DNA from: Branchiostoma floridae
Taxonomy: Eukaryota; Chordata; Leptocardii; Amphioxiformes; Branchiostomatidae
DNA length: 64,000 nucleotides
Reading direction: 5' to 3'
NCBI RefSeq assembly: GCF_000003815.2
Contig: NC_049993.1
Coordinates: 6,468,489 to 6,532,488, forward strand
Below the pieces are notes generated by a model, which was not told where the DNA came from, did not search any database, and was given only the letters and a program-made list of their open reading frames with translations. Positions 1 to 12,359 of this stretch are shown here, piece by piece; position 1 is the stretch's first letter; each line of letters opens with the position of its first letter. The translations under genes were made by a program, and so were the position numbers.

Positions 1-257
1 AATGTACAATAAAGGTCTTTCAATATTACCAACTGCTGCCGCGCCGCGTGCCTGCAAAGCTGGTGTTTTACGCCGAAAGGCGGTTATACCGGCTATATAA
101 AAATTTAGACACAGATACAAATTGATGGATTCTTTACTTCTAGGCAAAGTTGGTTATTTTCACATGGTTCAACAAAGAAAGTGGTCTCGATCCAGTTTAA
201 CTTCACTGTGGTCGTGACAGGGAGGTCGTGACAGACGCTATGTACAGTATTTACAGG

Positions 258-573
258 TTCATCTATTTATTTATTTATTCGTTTGGCTGGCATCACAGAC
301 AGTCAAGGTCGCACAACTATCATAAAGGACTGGTCTTGGGAGAGAAACACAAAATACAAAAATACATACAGGTTCATTGTACCGGGGAAATTCCCCTAGC
401 TCTTTTAGACAAGCACAATGATCAGTGGACCACGGCTTAACGTCCTGTCCTAAGGAGTGCAACCCTTTCCGGTAGCGTGCATGTCGGGTGAGCGACACAG
501 TCGAATTCGAACTCACGGCTTTTAGTCTAGAGGCAAGGTCGCTATTGAACCACTGAACTACACAGACGCAGGG
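258..573 (-). mobile_element. tRNA-derived SINE copy
   Basis: Read on the - strand, the element starts near 573 with a tRNA-like head. It has an A-box-like TAGTTCAGTGG, then about 35 bases on a B-box-like GAGTTCGAATTC. A tRNA-unrelated body follows, and the copy ends at 258-280 in an (AAAT)n tail. A tRNA-like promoter plus a simple 3' tail is the usual build of a SINE. The family name is not known to me and the exact ends are approximate. Confidence 0.6.
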
Positions 574-2896
574 TGGAAACTCATTACAACAAGCTTTATT
601 GACACGACAAAAAGTACAGTGACCTTTGTATCGTGAACTAAAAACTACAAAAATGTAGATACAGAATAAATCTTTAAACTATACTAAATAAACAATATAG
701 GATAATAAGAAAACCTCCATACAATTAGGGTATGGGCTAGACATGAGTGTCACTATCTTTTCTAATCACAAAGCAATCTTTTATGTATTTACCTATCTTA
801 GCATTATGAGGACTGTCGGATCTAAAGATAGAGTAAAATCTACTTCTGGTATCGAGTATTTTGAACAGCAGTTGTACTCATTGTTATCCTATTAAAAGAA
901 CATTTGTCACTTGAAATGTCATCTTTGGTCTGTATAAAAATCGCACAGTGGCCGAGTGCACGCGCGTAGCCTGTATTCCGCCCAACGTCCCGATATTGAG
1001 TGCAAACTCGTCGAGCATGTTTCCTGCCACGTGACATGCACAGCACGTGCAAATCAAACCCGGAGAATCCAGAAAACATCGTGTGACCCGAGGGTTTGTC
1101 CACTCTGTCAAGAACTAATAGACGAATGTCGCTTTTGGCTGTATGACTGAAATATTTCTAGATGCGTGATTTACTCTGTCAATCAATGACATTTATTTAA
1201 ATTGGGATAGTAAGTCTATCGTACTCTAGACCGGTACTAGTATCCGTGGATTCTAAAGGACGGGATTTTTAGTACAATCGGCTTAACCCTTAAACTGCCA
1301 GAGTTCCAGCACTATAAAATGCTATCAGTGCCAGGGTGGGCTGCTGACCTCCAAAAAGAACCCCCCGAACAAGGCCGAAGTCCCTAACTTCAGGGGTTCG
1401 TGAGCTATGCGCGCGCAAAGTTGCTACTTCGGGGGAATACGCTATCCCAGATATATCCGGGTGCGGCACACAGGACATGTATATGTGTGCCGGATATATC
1501 CGGGTTTGGCAGTTTATTAAACCTACCACAGCTGTGTTAGACGGATTTCATACATTCATCCTATAATGTTAAAACCAAAGGAATGTACCATGATAATACC
1601 TGACAGCACAGGTATACAGCAGAGCACTGTAGGTGGTCAGCAACAAGGCAGGTGTCACTGTGTGAAGCGTATGATGGAACGGTGGCAGACAATGGAGTCT
1701 ACTGTTAACTATTTTGGGACAAGCAAGACGTTATATAGAATAACGTTCTTGGGACAAGTTATTGTTTTGACAACGAAACTACTGTTTATTTAGTTTCTAT
1801 CGTTAATGCAATGTCCCTTGACCTGTCTTTTGAAGGCAGTGTTACAGTTGAAAAGAACGGCATGCTACGTGGTTTACATGCAAACAGAAAACATGTTATT
1901 TCATGTCACAGACTGTATACAGAGCTCCATCTAAGATAATTGATGACTCCGTAGGTTTCTTGAGATCTCTTCTGACTCAATTCCAGTCAAAGTGTATGTA
2001 ACATTATGTGACAATATTACATAGAAAGTAGATTTTCCTGACATATCTTTACATGGTTAGTTGATTCACGCTTTATAATACAGCATTTTGTATGTACTTA
2101 ATAATATTTCAGGGAAGGAAGTTGCAACATCATAGCAACATACAAACATATGTAAAAACTGTGATGTTCCAAATCATCATGGCCACACATACCTGACTAC
2201 TGCCCCACGCTTTTCTCATGTTTGCACCATGAATGGGCCACCAGCCTGCTTGTCCAGTGACAGTGCAGTAGGAGGTCTGTTGACAATTCACCATTATCAC
2301 TACCAAAGTCTTTTAAGGCTAACGCCCGGTCGGACGATGTGTCCATCCCAATGGGCACAGCCTTGGGCAACAAGACAAGTCCAGCTTGGCAGAGTTTAAC
2401 GCAGGTGTCATGGACAAATCGTCTTCGACACTTTATAGACCAGGTGCATAGTTCCTGTAAAACCTCAATCTTACTACAGCTCTTATAGTGAAGGTAAAAA
2501 AAAACAGCGTGTTGATGCCATACAAAATAGAGTACTGGTAAATTCATAATCATATCCTACCATGTGTGTTTCCAAGGATAAACTTGATAAGGTCTTGATC
2601 ACATGTGCCGTTTAGTTAGCATAGGTCGTACAGAACAAGCCAACGTTAGGAGAACTACCACTGGACAGACTGTTGTTGTGTACACATGGAAGTCTGTCTT
2701 TACTGTGATGGTTTTAGGAAATCAGCGATCCTTCTGAAGTTTGTTTTCCTACAGTTTACAAACACACACCAGAAATACTAACCAATGATGCAAACTTGCT
2801 AAAAGAGGTTGTAGTGTATGTTATTCCCAGGAAGTTTTTGTTGCAAGCTAACAGCATTTCCTAGATATGACGGCTGTCATTTTAGGATGAAATAGT
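574..2896. other. intergenic DNA without a recognised gene
   Basis: AT-rich sequence upstream of the first SLC45 copy. No ORF here resembles a known protein, and nothing resembles the missing first exon of the SLC45 copy at 4273. The only structure seen is the repeat piece at 1287-1345 and a hairpin-like pair of ATATATCCGGG words around 1450-1503. Confidence 0.5.
1287..1345 (-). repeat. dispersed repeat fragment (partner at 9643)
   Basis: The reverse complement of this stretch matches 9643-9688 closely. Both run from ACCCTGGC through a TTTTAT core to AACTCTGGCAGTTTA. The second copy ends at an assembly gap, so the full length of the element is unknown. The family is not recognised. Confidence 0.45.
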
Positions 2897-3054
2897 TAAT
2901 CTCCAAGCAGATCCTACGGTAGCATAGCTGGCAGAGGAGTGAAGCCGGCTTAGGAGTGTGTTTGGCTACATGGCAAATGTACACCTCTTGGCTGACTACA
3001 CTCCTTGGCCAGTTTGGTACTATTTTTGCCATTGTAGGATCTGCTTGGAGATTA
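2897..3054. mobile_element. MITE, ATCTCCAAGCAG family
   Basis: The ends are TAATCTCCAAGCAGATCC and its complement GGATCTGCTTGGAGATTA. GAAATAGT flanks both ends directly, consistent with an 8-9 bp target-site duplication. The interior has no coding capacity, so this is a non-autonomous DNA element. Other copies lie at 19622, 22725, 27492, 28481 and 37026. Confidence 0.75.
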
Positions 3055-4272
3055 GAAATAGTGACGTAGGGTTGGACAGTAACTCAATTAGCATTTTGCA
3101 GTCCATTACAGTTTGGCAGGCCTTTTGTCAATATTCGGAGCACAAAGATGTTATCATCAGTCCCAATTATCCTCATGCCTTCCGGAAGAGACATTCCACT
3201 GTCAGAATATAGCATCCTTGCTCAAAATATGTGCATGGACTTTTGGACAAGATAAAACTACAGATTCTTGTCCATATCAGACAAATCTTCCATGAGTTTC
3301 TAAAGAAGGGTTATTACTCTAGCCGACATCACACATTCTGATGATTCAATGCAGAAATTGACAACTGTCTTGGTCATCTCAACATCTCATTTTTTTTGCA
3401 AGACGACTTTAATCTCTTGACTAATCCACCAAATCTCTGCCCGAACAAGTGGATTAGACAAGGCAGACAGAGACAGATTAGCGTCGGGAACTTTGTCTAT
3501 CTTGATCACCCCAAAACCAAATTGTAGCTCACATCTAGAACTTACATGGCCAGAAAGAGTAGCTTCTTTAACATTTCTGGAATTCGGCACGTGACAGATT
3601 GAAGTATCCGCGCCTGCAATATGGTAACGGTAACTGCCATTCGACGAATCTCATCTAGATTCCAGAATCTTAGCTATGATACTACAGCTTATTTCTTTTG
3701 TCATCTAACACAACTGCGCAGTACGTGGGATAGTTGAAATTTCTTGCACGATTAGGATCAAGATAAAGATTTAGATAGCTTTCTGCCCACACACGCAGTT
3801 ACTATGTTTGGGGTAAGTAATGTTGATCTGTTGGGGATTATGTCAACAACATAAATCAGGACCATCACAAGATGACTGAAAAGAATGGACAAATATTGAA
3901 CATAATCTTAGGAAGAGACTGTAGCTGATGCACATTAAGTAAACAATCGCATTTATTCAACAACGCAAAGAAAACCATAATGTCAACACATGTTAAATCA
4001 ATGCTGTTGATTGCAACTGTTCTCAAATGTATAATTGCCTCTTCTCTGCTAGCAGTTTACATGTTTAATACATAAGTACGCCCACATGCCAAAGAAAAAG
4101 GAAGCGGCTAGTTTTCCAACCGAGCGCCCAAATGATGGGCATGAGCGAAGTCCCTATTTACGCCAACCTTCAGGCAGTATCCGACTGGAGGTATTGTTTT
4201 TACTCTACATGTTTGTGCGTGTCCAGGGATCTATCTCAAGAATCGTATCAACAATGTGTTTTCTTGTTGCAG
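3055..4272. other. intergenic or intronic DNA, no gene seen
   Basis: No exon-like sequence was recognised. If the first SLC45 copy has a first exon upstream, this is intron. No stretch encodes the GREFCY segment expected in that exon. Confidence 0.4.
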
Positions 4273-6475
4273 CATCGTGTGGCTGATTCCGCCAGTCTTC
4301 GGGTTCATCTTCGTACCCTTGATCGGCTCGGTGAGCGACCACTGCCGCTGCCGCTGGGGCCGCCGCCGCCCCTTCATCCTGGCCCTCGGTCTCACCATCA
4401 TTCTGGGATTCGCGCTCTTCCTGAACGGGGATTTCCTCGTAAAGCGTGAGTCTTTTAATAACGCTTTCGTTTCATATCACTGCTCCTTGTCCGTCTAAGA
4501 AGTTTGTGGACGTTTGTTGTTGTTGTTGTTATTGAAAGGCTTAAAGATTTAAGATTAAAACCGTTGATATATCAGCAGAGACGTAGCATAGATTCCAGAA
4601 GGCCATGTTGTGCACTTAACACTCTAATACTTCTGTACTTGACTGTCAGTCATAGCAGGAGACGTCGTCAGCACTAGCCCCAAGAGAGCCGACCGTGAGA
4701 CCATGCGCACTGCGATGCTGGCTGTCAGCATGTTTGGAGCCATGTTGTTTGACTTCGCCGCAGACTTCATAGAGAGCCCGATCAAGGCTTACCTACTGGA
4801 CAACTGTGTTGAGAGCGATCGGAGGAGGGGCCTGGACATGCAAGGAGTGCTCTCAGGTATGTACATGTACATCTTCATCTGAAGGAAGTTTCCTTGATTG
4901 TCGTCGAAAAGCAGAGCTGCATGGAACGTTTTGATTTCGAACATATGAATGAATGAATGACTTTTATTGCTCACAATCGCACAAGGTACAACGTATGGCA
5001 ACCAATAACAACTAGCTATATAAACAATGGTACTACGAGCTCGAGGCTACATACAAAAGAACAAAATATTATCGATAACAGCACAGTCAAGTATGAGTGA
5101 TCTGGTCTCGCATTTGTAATGGATGAGGAAAGTGTTTATCACCATGCATTATAATCAACATTGTTACAGTACATCAAACTTTTAACTGACGGAATGTTTT
5201 ACCTTACAGGTTTGGGTGGCTTCCTTGGCTATGCGACGGGTGCAATCGACTGGATAAAGCTTGGTATCCCCCCAGGGACAGAATATCACCTGATATTCGG
5301 CATCTCGTGCTTCGTTTTCTGCATCTGCCTGCTGCTGAACCTCTGCAGCATACGGGAGGTGCCGCTGGACGAGCTGAGGGAGAACAATCTGGAGAATAAA
5401 GGTGAAAGGTCACAGTTATACGAAATGCATACTGGGTGGAATTTCATTTAACCTTGTTGGTAAAAAGGAATGGTCCCTTTTCCTTGGGAAATGTTGCCAT
5501 TTTGGAGCTGGAAATTACAGGTAAGGGAATTGGCCATTTTATTTTGTGAAAACAACTAGCCCTTTAGTCATGTTTGTGGTGTCCTGGACAGTCTAGAATT
5601 TGTGCAGTTTTGGTGTTTTCATGTTCTCTCTGGAGAGGTCAGGGGTCACCAGTGTTTCTTCTGCTGCGGTGTGACTTTTGCACCGTATGAAAATGATTAA
5701 AAACTTCTAGAGGGACACTGTAGTGCCAGACTACGCTACCGACTAAATGTCAGGAAGTTGACATTTGACAGCTCTTTCCTTACCTGTTTTCTATGTATTT
5801 GAATAGGTGACTGCTTTGGTGAACTGTGCCCTAAAGACGGCAGACGAGAGCCAGCGATGCAGCAGGGCCCATCAGCCGTCATTGCAGTGGACCCGAAGTT
5901 CGGCGTGATGTACATGAGCGATGATCCGGATGTGCTTCCTGACGTCATATCCTGTGACGATGGGCTTCAGAAGGTGCTGGTGACCACCGTGTTCGGAGGG
6001 GGAGATCAATCGGACGACGGGTACGGCAGCATCGCACATTCGGAGGAGGGTAAAAGTGACACAGAGGAAGACTCGGACAACACGCAACTGGCACAGCGGC
6101 TCTCCATCACCGCCTACCTCAGATCAATCCTCCGGATGCCCAAGGAACTGGCCTGCTTGTGTGTGTCCAACTTCCTCGGCTGGGCAGCCTTCCTGTGCGT
6201 CATGTTGTTCTTCACCGACTTCATGGGGCGGGGTGTGTACAGAGGGAACCCGAGCGCAGCACTGGACAGTCCCGACAGGAACCTGTACGAACAAGGCGTG
6301 ATGATCGGCTGCTGGGGACTGACCATCAACGCCGCGTCATGTGCTCTCTACTCAAGTATGCACTTCATAGATTTACTCTCACTATACCTCTATTCTACTT
6401 TACACAAACGCACTATCATCGTTTAATTCTTAATGCTCGTTAATTCGTAACAATGTGTGTGTGTGTAAGTATGAA

Positions 6476-6507
<32 letters not shown>

Positions 6508-7956
6508 TGTGTGTGTGTTTGCGTTAGCGTTGCCTCGGACACGAAAGGAACGATTCATACCTAACATGGTTTCTAAATAACATCTTCAGGGTGCCGGTGA
6601 CAGGCCTGTTGTAACTACAAGCCACTGCAGTCTGCATGGCAGGTGACCCAAAGGGACAGAACTATCCTTCAGGCTCTATTCTGGTGTTTCTCGAACCTTT
6701 CAAGGGGTTTGGTAAATCTTTCACTTCTTTCACCATTGTTGAACCTAACATTTTCACCTTTACCCATTTTTTAATCTGACTACTGATAGGTTGTGTCTTC
6801 CAAATAAGAGAACGAGATATCAGTGCTGCGTCGTTTACAGAAAACAGACACTGCATCAATAACTTCTAACAGGCTATCTGCTGAATTTGTATCTCTGCAC
6901 TAGTTAGATTCTATCAATGTGAAAGCCTTGAAGTGTACGTCTTTACTATTGCTCAATACCAGAAACCATTCTGTCATAACTCATAGGCTGATTTTCTTGC
7001 CGTGGTTATAGTGTCTTTGGGACGAATCCTCGACCACGTGTCGTACAGGACCATGTACATCTTCGGCTACTTGGCCTTCGCCTCAGGGATCGGCAGTATG
7101 GCCATCATCGCGCAGCTGACGGAGGCGCGCTGGGAGATCATCTTCCTGTGTCCGGTCATGGGGATCATGTACGGTACCCTCAACAACATCCCGTACAAAC
7201 TCATCTCCCGATACCACACGAGTGAAACGGTACGGAAATTTCCTTTCAAACTTCTCACTAGTTTACAGTACTATACATGAAAAAGGCGTTATCTTGCCTC
7301 GTCAGTGGCCTTTACAATATGTTTTGGGGAGGATCTGCTAAATCGGGCGGAGGTTTCCACATTTGTGGGCGTGGCCTCTTGCTGTCAGCCAATCGGAGAA
7401 TCACCTGTTTTCTTAGTGTAAAGCAGATTCTCTGATTGGCTGACAGTTGGATACGGGCCAAAGTGAAAACCTTAATCTTATCCCAGATTAGCAGAGCACT
7501 CCAAAGTATACACAATGCGAGTCATTCATTTGAAGAGTGATATCTAGTCTTGTCTTTCTGACGACCGTAAAGGTCATCGTACACAGCAAATTCATGTCAT
7601 ATTTAGGAACGCCAGTATGTTGTTATGCCACTTTAATTTTTTTAACTAGACACTTGACTTCAGGAATATACCTTTTTATCCCACAGTACATTCGGTGCGG
7701 TGTGGACGGGTCGGAGCGCCGCGGCATGGGGATCGACTGCGCGCTGGTGTCCTCGCAAAACCAGCTGTCTCAGATCGTCATCGGTGCCAGTCTGGGTTCC
7801 ATCGTGGCCGCCGTGGGCAGCGTGGTCTCCGTGACGGTGTGCTCCAGCGTGCTGGCCTTCACCGCCTGCATCGCCGCCGCCTTACTGGTGCACTACGATG
7901 TGGACAGTCGCGAGGAAGGACAACCAGACTGGGAGGACGTGCTGTCCAGTATGTGA
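4273..7956 (+). CDS. SLC45-family solute carrier, copy A (5'-incomplete in window)
   Basis: Membrane transporter of the SLC45 family (MFS fold). Known members move sucrose/sugars with protons, and SLC45A2 acts in melanosomes. Exons seen: 4273-4445, 4659-4856 (or from 4656), 5210-5401, 5807-6355, 7012-7229 and 7687-7956, with consistent GT-AG junctions and phases. The first exon shown has SIVWLIPPV and the family signature RWGRRRPF. Later landmarks are [41 protein letters not shown] and [12 protein letters not shown]. The visible exons encode about 533 residues. The first coding exon, which in copy B carries [11 protein letters not shown], was not found in 1-4272. It either lies beyond the window or has been lost. 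The exon split at 5401/5807 is absent from copy B. The best relatives I recall are the SLC45A1/A2/A4 group, and assignment to one member is not possible by eye. Confidence 0.88.
4941..5040 (-). mobile_element. 3' end of a non-LTR retroelement (LINE/SINE tail)
   Basis: Read on the - strand, the sequence runs TTGCCATACGTTGTACC, then GTGAGCAATAAAAGTC and a (CATT)n tail at 4941-4957. That is the usual form of a truncated LINE or SINE 3' end. It lies in the third visible intron of SLC45 copy A. A related tail with (TTC)n is at 13213. The upstream boundary is uncertain. Confidence 0.45.
6454..6518. repeat. (GT)n microsatellite
   Basis: Near-continuous GT dinucleotides with two or three interruptions, in the intron after the fourth visible exon of SLC45 copy A. 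Confidence 0.9.
7382..7446. repeat. short foldback with CTGTCAGCCAATC arms
   Basis: CTGTCAGCCAATCGGAGAAT is answered by ATTCTCTGATTGGCTGACAG about 25 bases later, giving a near-perfect hairpin in the last intron of SLC45 copy A. Probably the remnant of a small inverted-repeat element. No target duplication was seen. Confidence 0.6.
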
Positions 7957-8021
7957 GCTAATGTTTGAGAGTATGCCTTGAATGTTGTCTACCTGTACCG
8001 GTAAATGTCTACCGGTAAATG

Positions 8022-8904
8022 TACGAGGGGTGATCAATAAGTCCTCGGCCTCATCCAGAAATAACAAGCACAACTCAGATTTTGAGGCACAACTTCATAG
8101 TATGAAGCCTTTTATCAATATCCCCCAAATTACAAATCATTGGAGTCATTACTTTCCCGGCATTCGTTTTTTCTAAATTAGAAGATAAGTGGCGAGAAAA
8201 AGAAGGGCGAAGCGTGATCAAACAATTTGACCCGTACACTTCAGGTCGCAGCTCAATTGTCCACTTTTTTTTCGTTATCCCTTACCTAACGTTACTGGGT
8301 GTCGCCTACAAGTAATGATCACAATAATTTGAATTTTGGTACACATTTATATAAGACTTTATACGTGTACGTGGGATTATCAATAAGTCCTCGGTTTTAC
8401 CGAGAAACAATAAGCACAGCTCAGATTTCGAAGCATAGATGTCAAGTATAAAGTCTTATATAAATATGTACCAAAATTCAAATTATTGTGATCATTACTT
8501 TGCAGGTGACACCCAGTAATGTAAGGTAAGGGAGAAGGAAAAAAAACGTGGACAATTGACCTGACCTGAGTGTGCGTGTCAATTTGAGCTGCTGGAAGGC
8601 AGACACCCAATTTTTTTTGCTTGAAATAGGAAGAGAATCATTATCAACATTTTGACATTGTCTTTTCTTAATTTACGGCATGAGGAACTCGACCCACACA
8701 TGTCTGATCACAATTCACACCACTTTTTTCTCGCCACTTACCTTCTGATTTGCAAGATACGAATGCCTGTAAAGTAATTACTGCAATGACTTGAAATTTG
8801 GTGGGTATTGATAAAAGGCTTCATACTATGATGTTGTGCCTGAAAATTTGAGTTGTGCTTATTATTTCTGGGTGAGGCCGAGAACTTATTGATCACCCCT
8901 CGTA
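8022..8904. mobile_element. mariner-like non-autonomous element with long inverted repeats
   Basis: Begins TACGAGGGGTGATCAATAAG and ends with the complement ATTGATCACCCCTCGTA, flanked by TA, the Tc1/mariner target. The arms extend about 190 bases and share words such as AAGCACAACTCAGATTTT and its complement. Inside is a second, diverged pair of arms (about 8230-8365 against 8385-8570) built on a related AATAAGTCCTCGG start. No transposase ORF is present. It sits just after the SLC45 copy A stop codon, possibly in its 3' UTR. Confidence 0.75.
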
Positions 8905-9688
8905 TCTTTCCTTTTGAATCAGGAACTGCCCTGTTTTCATTCACCATGTGTAACGATACATGCAGAATACATTTTATGTAGAATATTTGAAAATTTAGAG
9001 CAGAAGAAGAGATTAAACAGAACGAATCTCTGGTGCAAATAAAAATCAGTTACAACTAGAAAGGCCGACATTTGCTTAAGAGCAAATACAGCATATTTCA
9101 GCCATACCCCTTCCCACGCAACATTGGACTGTTCCAAATCACCCCTGCGCAAAAATGGAACATCATATTAACAGTACATTATTCCCCAAAGGGGACTGGT
9201 ATTGTGAATTGATTCCAGGTAAAAACAGAGCTTGCTTCTATTTTTCAGAAAATGACAATAATCACATTCCATTCAGAAAATTTTCATCATGACTGAAAAT
9301 TGTTGAATGACTTCATGTAATGTCATTAACAATTTTCAGTACGATAACTTGGTGTAAGTTTAAAAAAGTATAAGCTCCTTGTGATGTGGGTACATTTATT
9401 ATTGCAGTGAACTTTTTTTATTCAAGTAGGGCAAACGATTTGATAATTATCAAGCAGGTGCAGGTACTGTAGGAGCGTTTGTTTTCTTCAGGCTGTAAAA
9501 CTGTTAAATTGTTTTACTTTGTATGCAATCAGCCATCGAGCCTATTCTTATTTTAGTTTAACAACTTCCTGCCAGACCCAGAAGATACGATTGAACCTTG
9601 TTCGAGGATTTTATTTTCGTCTGTCTGGTCAGTCTGTTCATACCCTGGCGCTGAGAGTGTTTTATTGGGCTGAAACTCTGGCAGTTTA
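8905..9688. other. intergenic DNA, no gene seen
   Basis: AT-rich sequence between the mariner-like element and the first assembly gap. The only named structure is the end piece of a dispersed repeat at 9643-9688, which matches 1287-1345 in reverse complement. Confidence 0.5.
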
Positions 9689-9788
9689 NNNNNNNNNNNN
9701 NNNNNNNNNNNNNNNNNNNNNNNNNNNNNNNNNNNNNNNNNNNNNNNNNNNNNNNNNNNNNNNNNNNNNNNNNNNNNNNNNNNNNNNN
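9689..9788. other. assembly gap (100 N)
   Basis: A run of exactly 100 N, a conventional size for a gap of unknown length. A dispersed repeat breaks off at the left edge. Just right of it the sequence has repeated GGTCACTATAGA words, so a tandem repeat may have caused the break. Confidence 0.95.
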
Positions 9789-10429
9789 TCAAAGTTTATG
9801 TCAAACAACAACAGCACTAGGAAATGGGGCCACTATAGACAGGTGGTCACTATAGAGAAAATGCTGATCTATTGACTAGGAGCCATACGTTACACATGAT
9901 TTCAGTACACTGATCATTAATCATATAAACATTGCACAGGTAAGCCAATTGTTTAGATGTACAATTAAGTTCAAATAATTCTGCAGAGAAATATTGATGA
10001 GAAAATAATCATTCTCGCCACTGTCTAACTTATAATTACGTATCAAAACTAAACGCAGATTTTCTAACTAACGCACCTTTCGCCGACTTCATCAAAGGAC
10101 CGCCGGCTATCAATCAAACACGGCTGTTGATTAGACTTAGAGTTTCAAAGAGTCATGTGCTGTGTGCCAGTTGACAGCGAACTTCATGCTACGTGATGTT
10201 TTACATTGCTTGGACCTTCTTTCCTACAGCGTTGCTTATACAAAATATTTAGACTGTAACACTGAGTCCCACATGTTTTATACAATAGAATTTGACGCAG
10301 AACAGTGTTTTTGCTGGGTATTTTTCTTGAAACATGTCCGTGGGAATATCAGCGAGGCGGCGACGTAGGGATATCAGACCGTCAACAAAAGTCGCACGGC
10401 GGCTAACGGCGCAGCGAAGATACTAGCGC

Positions 10430-10670
10430 TATAAATAAGCGCTTCAACTAAGGATGGCAACCCGTACAATATTTTTGTATACTGTTGAGCTAAGTTAAGT
10501 TTGTTGTTTATGAGGTTTTAGTTGTCTTTGAAGCTTTGACCCGAAAATACCATCGCTAGCGTTTCAACTTCGGATAACAAGTTATAAGTACTGTTGAACT
10601 CAGTAACGTTAAATTTTGTTTTTAGTTGCCTTTGACGGTTTGACCTGAAATAGTGTTACGCTAAACTCCT
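10430..10670. repeat. diverged tandem duplication (~125 bp unit, two copies)
   Basis: Two consecutive units share the same order of words: TTCAACT, GGAT..CAA, TACTGTTGA, TTTTAGTTG, CTTTGA and TTTGACC.GAAA. The first unit runs about 10430-10550 and the second about 10555-10665. Several substitutions separate them, so the duplication is not recent. Confidence 0.6.
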
Positions 10671-10979
10671 GAAGAGAAGTTAAGTGACTGCTGCGATTAT
10701 CATAGATATGCCCCTAAGAACTGATACAATATAAAGCCTTCTGAATAGTCTAAAATGCGAGAGCCTTAGGCGGGCTTCGCTCCCCCTGGCGGGAACACTG
10801 CTATATACAGGATCATGAGGCCCCGCTTATGAATATTAATTAGCCTTTGGCCTCCTCTTCGCTGATTGGCTAGGTCTTTGATTCAATTAACTCTCCGGCT
10901 GACGCGCACAGGTGTGGCTCTGTGCGGGGTCACGGAAGGTCGCGTCAGGAGGCCCAAAGAAAACAAATTTCCCCTCAGA

Positions 10980-11805
10980 AAAGTGCCAAAATTAATCATT
11001 TTAAAGTTGTTTATGTCAAACATTTTACTTGAATCTTGTTACCAAGTATCTAATGCCTATCTATACCAAATTTCAGGTCATTTAATTGTAATACCAGGGT
11101 ACAGGAGCCAAAAGTGTCCTTTTTTGGTCAAAAATTGGCCAAAAATCGCAAAAATAAGCATTTTGTTGCACTGTACACCAAAAGTGTTATTGAATTTATA
11201 TGAAGGGATTATCAAGGCACATCTGTGTCAAATTTCAGCTCATTCGGTTGCAATACCAAGGTACAGGAGCCAAAAGTGTCCTTTTTTGGTCAAAAATTGG
11301 TCAAAAAATCGCAAAAATAAGCATTTTGTTGTACTGTACACCAAAAGTGTTATTGAATTTATATGAAGGAATTATCAAGGCACATCTCTGTCAAATTTCA
11401 GCTCATTTGGTTGTAATACCAGGGTACAGGGACCAAAAGTGTCCTTTTTTGGTAGAAAATTGGTCAAAAAATCGCAAAAATAAGCATTTTGTTGTACTGT
11501 ACACCAAAAGTGTTATCGAATTTATATGGGGGCATTATTAAGGCACATCTCTGTCAAATTTCAGCTCATTTGGTTGTAATACCAGGGTACAGGGGCCAAA
11601 ATATACAGTTTTGGTCTAAAATTGACCAAAAAATCTCAATAAAATCATTTTAAAGGCAGATATGAAAAAACTGAGAAAAAAGCATCAAGGTATTGGCCCA
11701 TTCTACCCCTGTGCCAAATTTCAGGTCATTCGGTCCAGGAACGGCGGAGATGAATCACTTTGAAGATTTGACAGGAGAAAGAAAGAAAGAAAGAAAGAAA
11801 GAAAC
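10980..11805 (+). repeat. ~163-bp tandem repeat ending in (GAAA)n
   Basis: The word CAAATTTCAG recurs at 11067, 11229, 11392, 11555 and 11715, a spacing of 160-163 bases. Each unit also carries ATACCAGGGTACAGG, CAAAAGTGTCC and CCAAAAGTGTTAT. After the last unit the sequence changes to GGTCCAGGAACGGCGGAGAT and a GAAA run. The repeat-then-simple-tail order suggests the 3' end of a retroposon with an expanded internal satellite. The long ORFs across it reflect its lack of stops and are not genes. Confidence 0.7.
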
Positions 11806-12359
11806 ATTACGAATACAATATATTTCACCATACTATGTATGGCTGAAATATAACTATTTGCTCTGTAAGTATTCTACTACTCATTGTCTCACTATGACAG
11901 GAACAATACATTGTGTACTGCACTGCGGTGTAGTTCAATGGAATGGCCCACTTTGCAATGTGGTTTTGTATCAAAATGTGCTGTATTTGATGACATATAC
12001 TTTAACCTACGTGATATGTACGGTGCCAGGTGACTGGTAATTGTTTATTTTTGAATGAGGAAATGTGTATGTATGTATGTATGTAACATAACGTACACGC
12101 ACAAAACAGCTATCATATTCATAACGATAAACGCAGCAATTCTCTAAGGTACGACGTATGACATCTGCTATATAACACTGCCATTCTATAGGGATGATAC
12201 TAATGTACCTTAAATAGGCAATGTAGCATAGAATGGCGATGTGCTTTTACAATTATTGTTGTCATCTCTAACGCGGAGGCCATTCTGTATATTGTGTACT
12301 TGAATTTGATACTTGAATATATTGGAGTAGAGTCGATTCCATATTACCGAGAGGGTGTT

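Noticed and set aside
500-573. tRNA-like sequence with A- and B-box words
   Set aside because: No full cloverleaf was found, and the sequence continues into a SINE body and (AAAT)n tail, so it is a SINE head and not a tRNA gene.
10866-11541. Long + strand ORFs with repeated SQKCPFLVKNW peptides
   Set aside because: They are translations of the 163-bp tandem repeat, do not resemble any known protein, and run across repeat unit boundaries.
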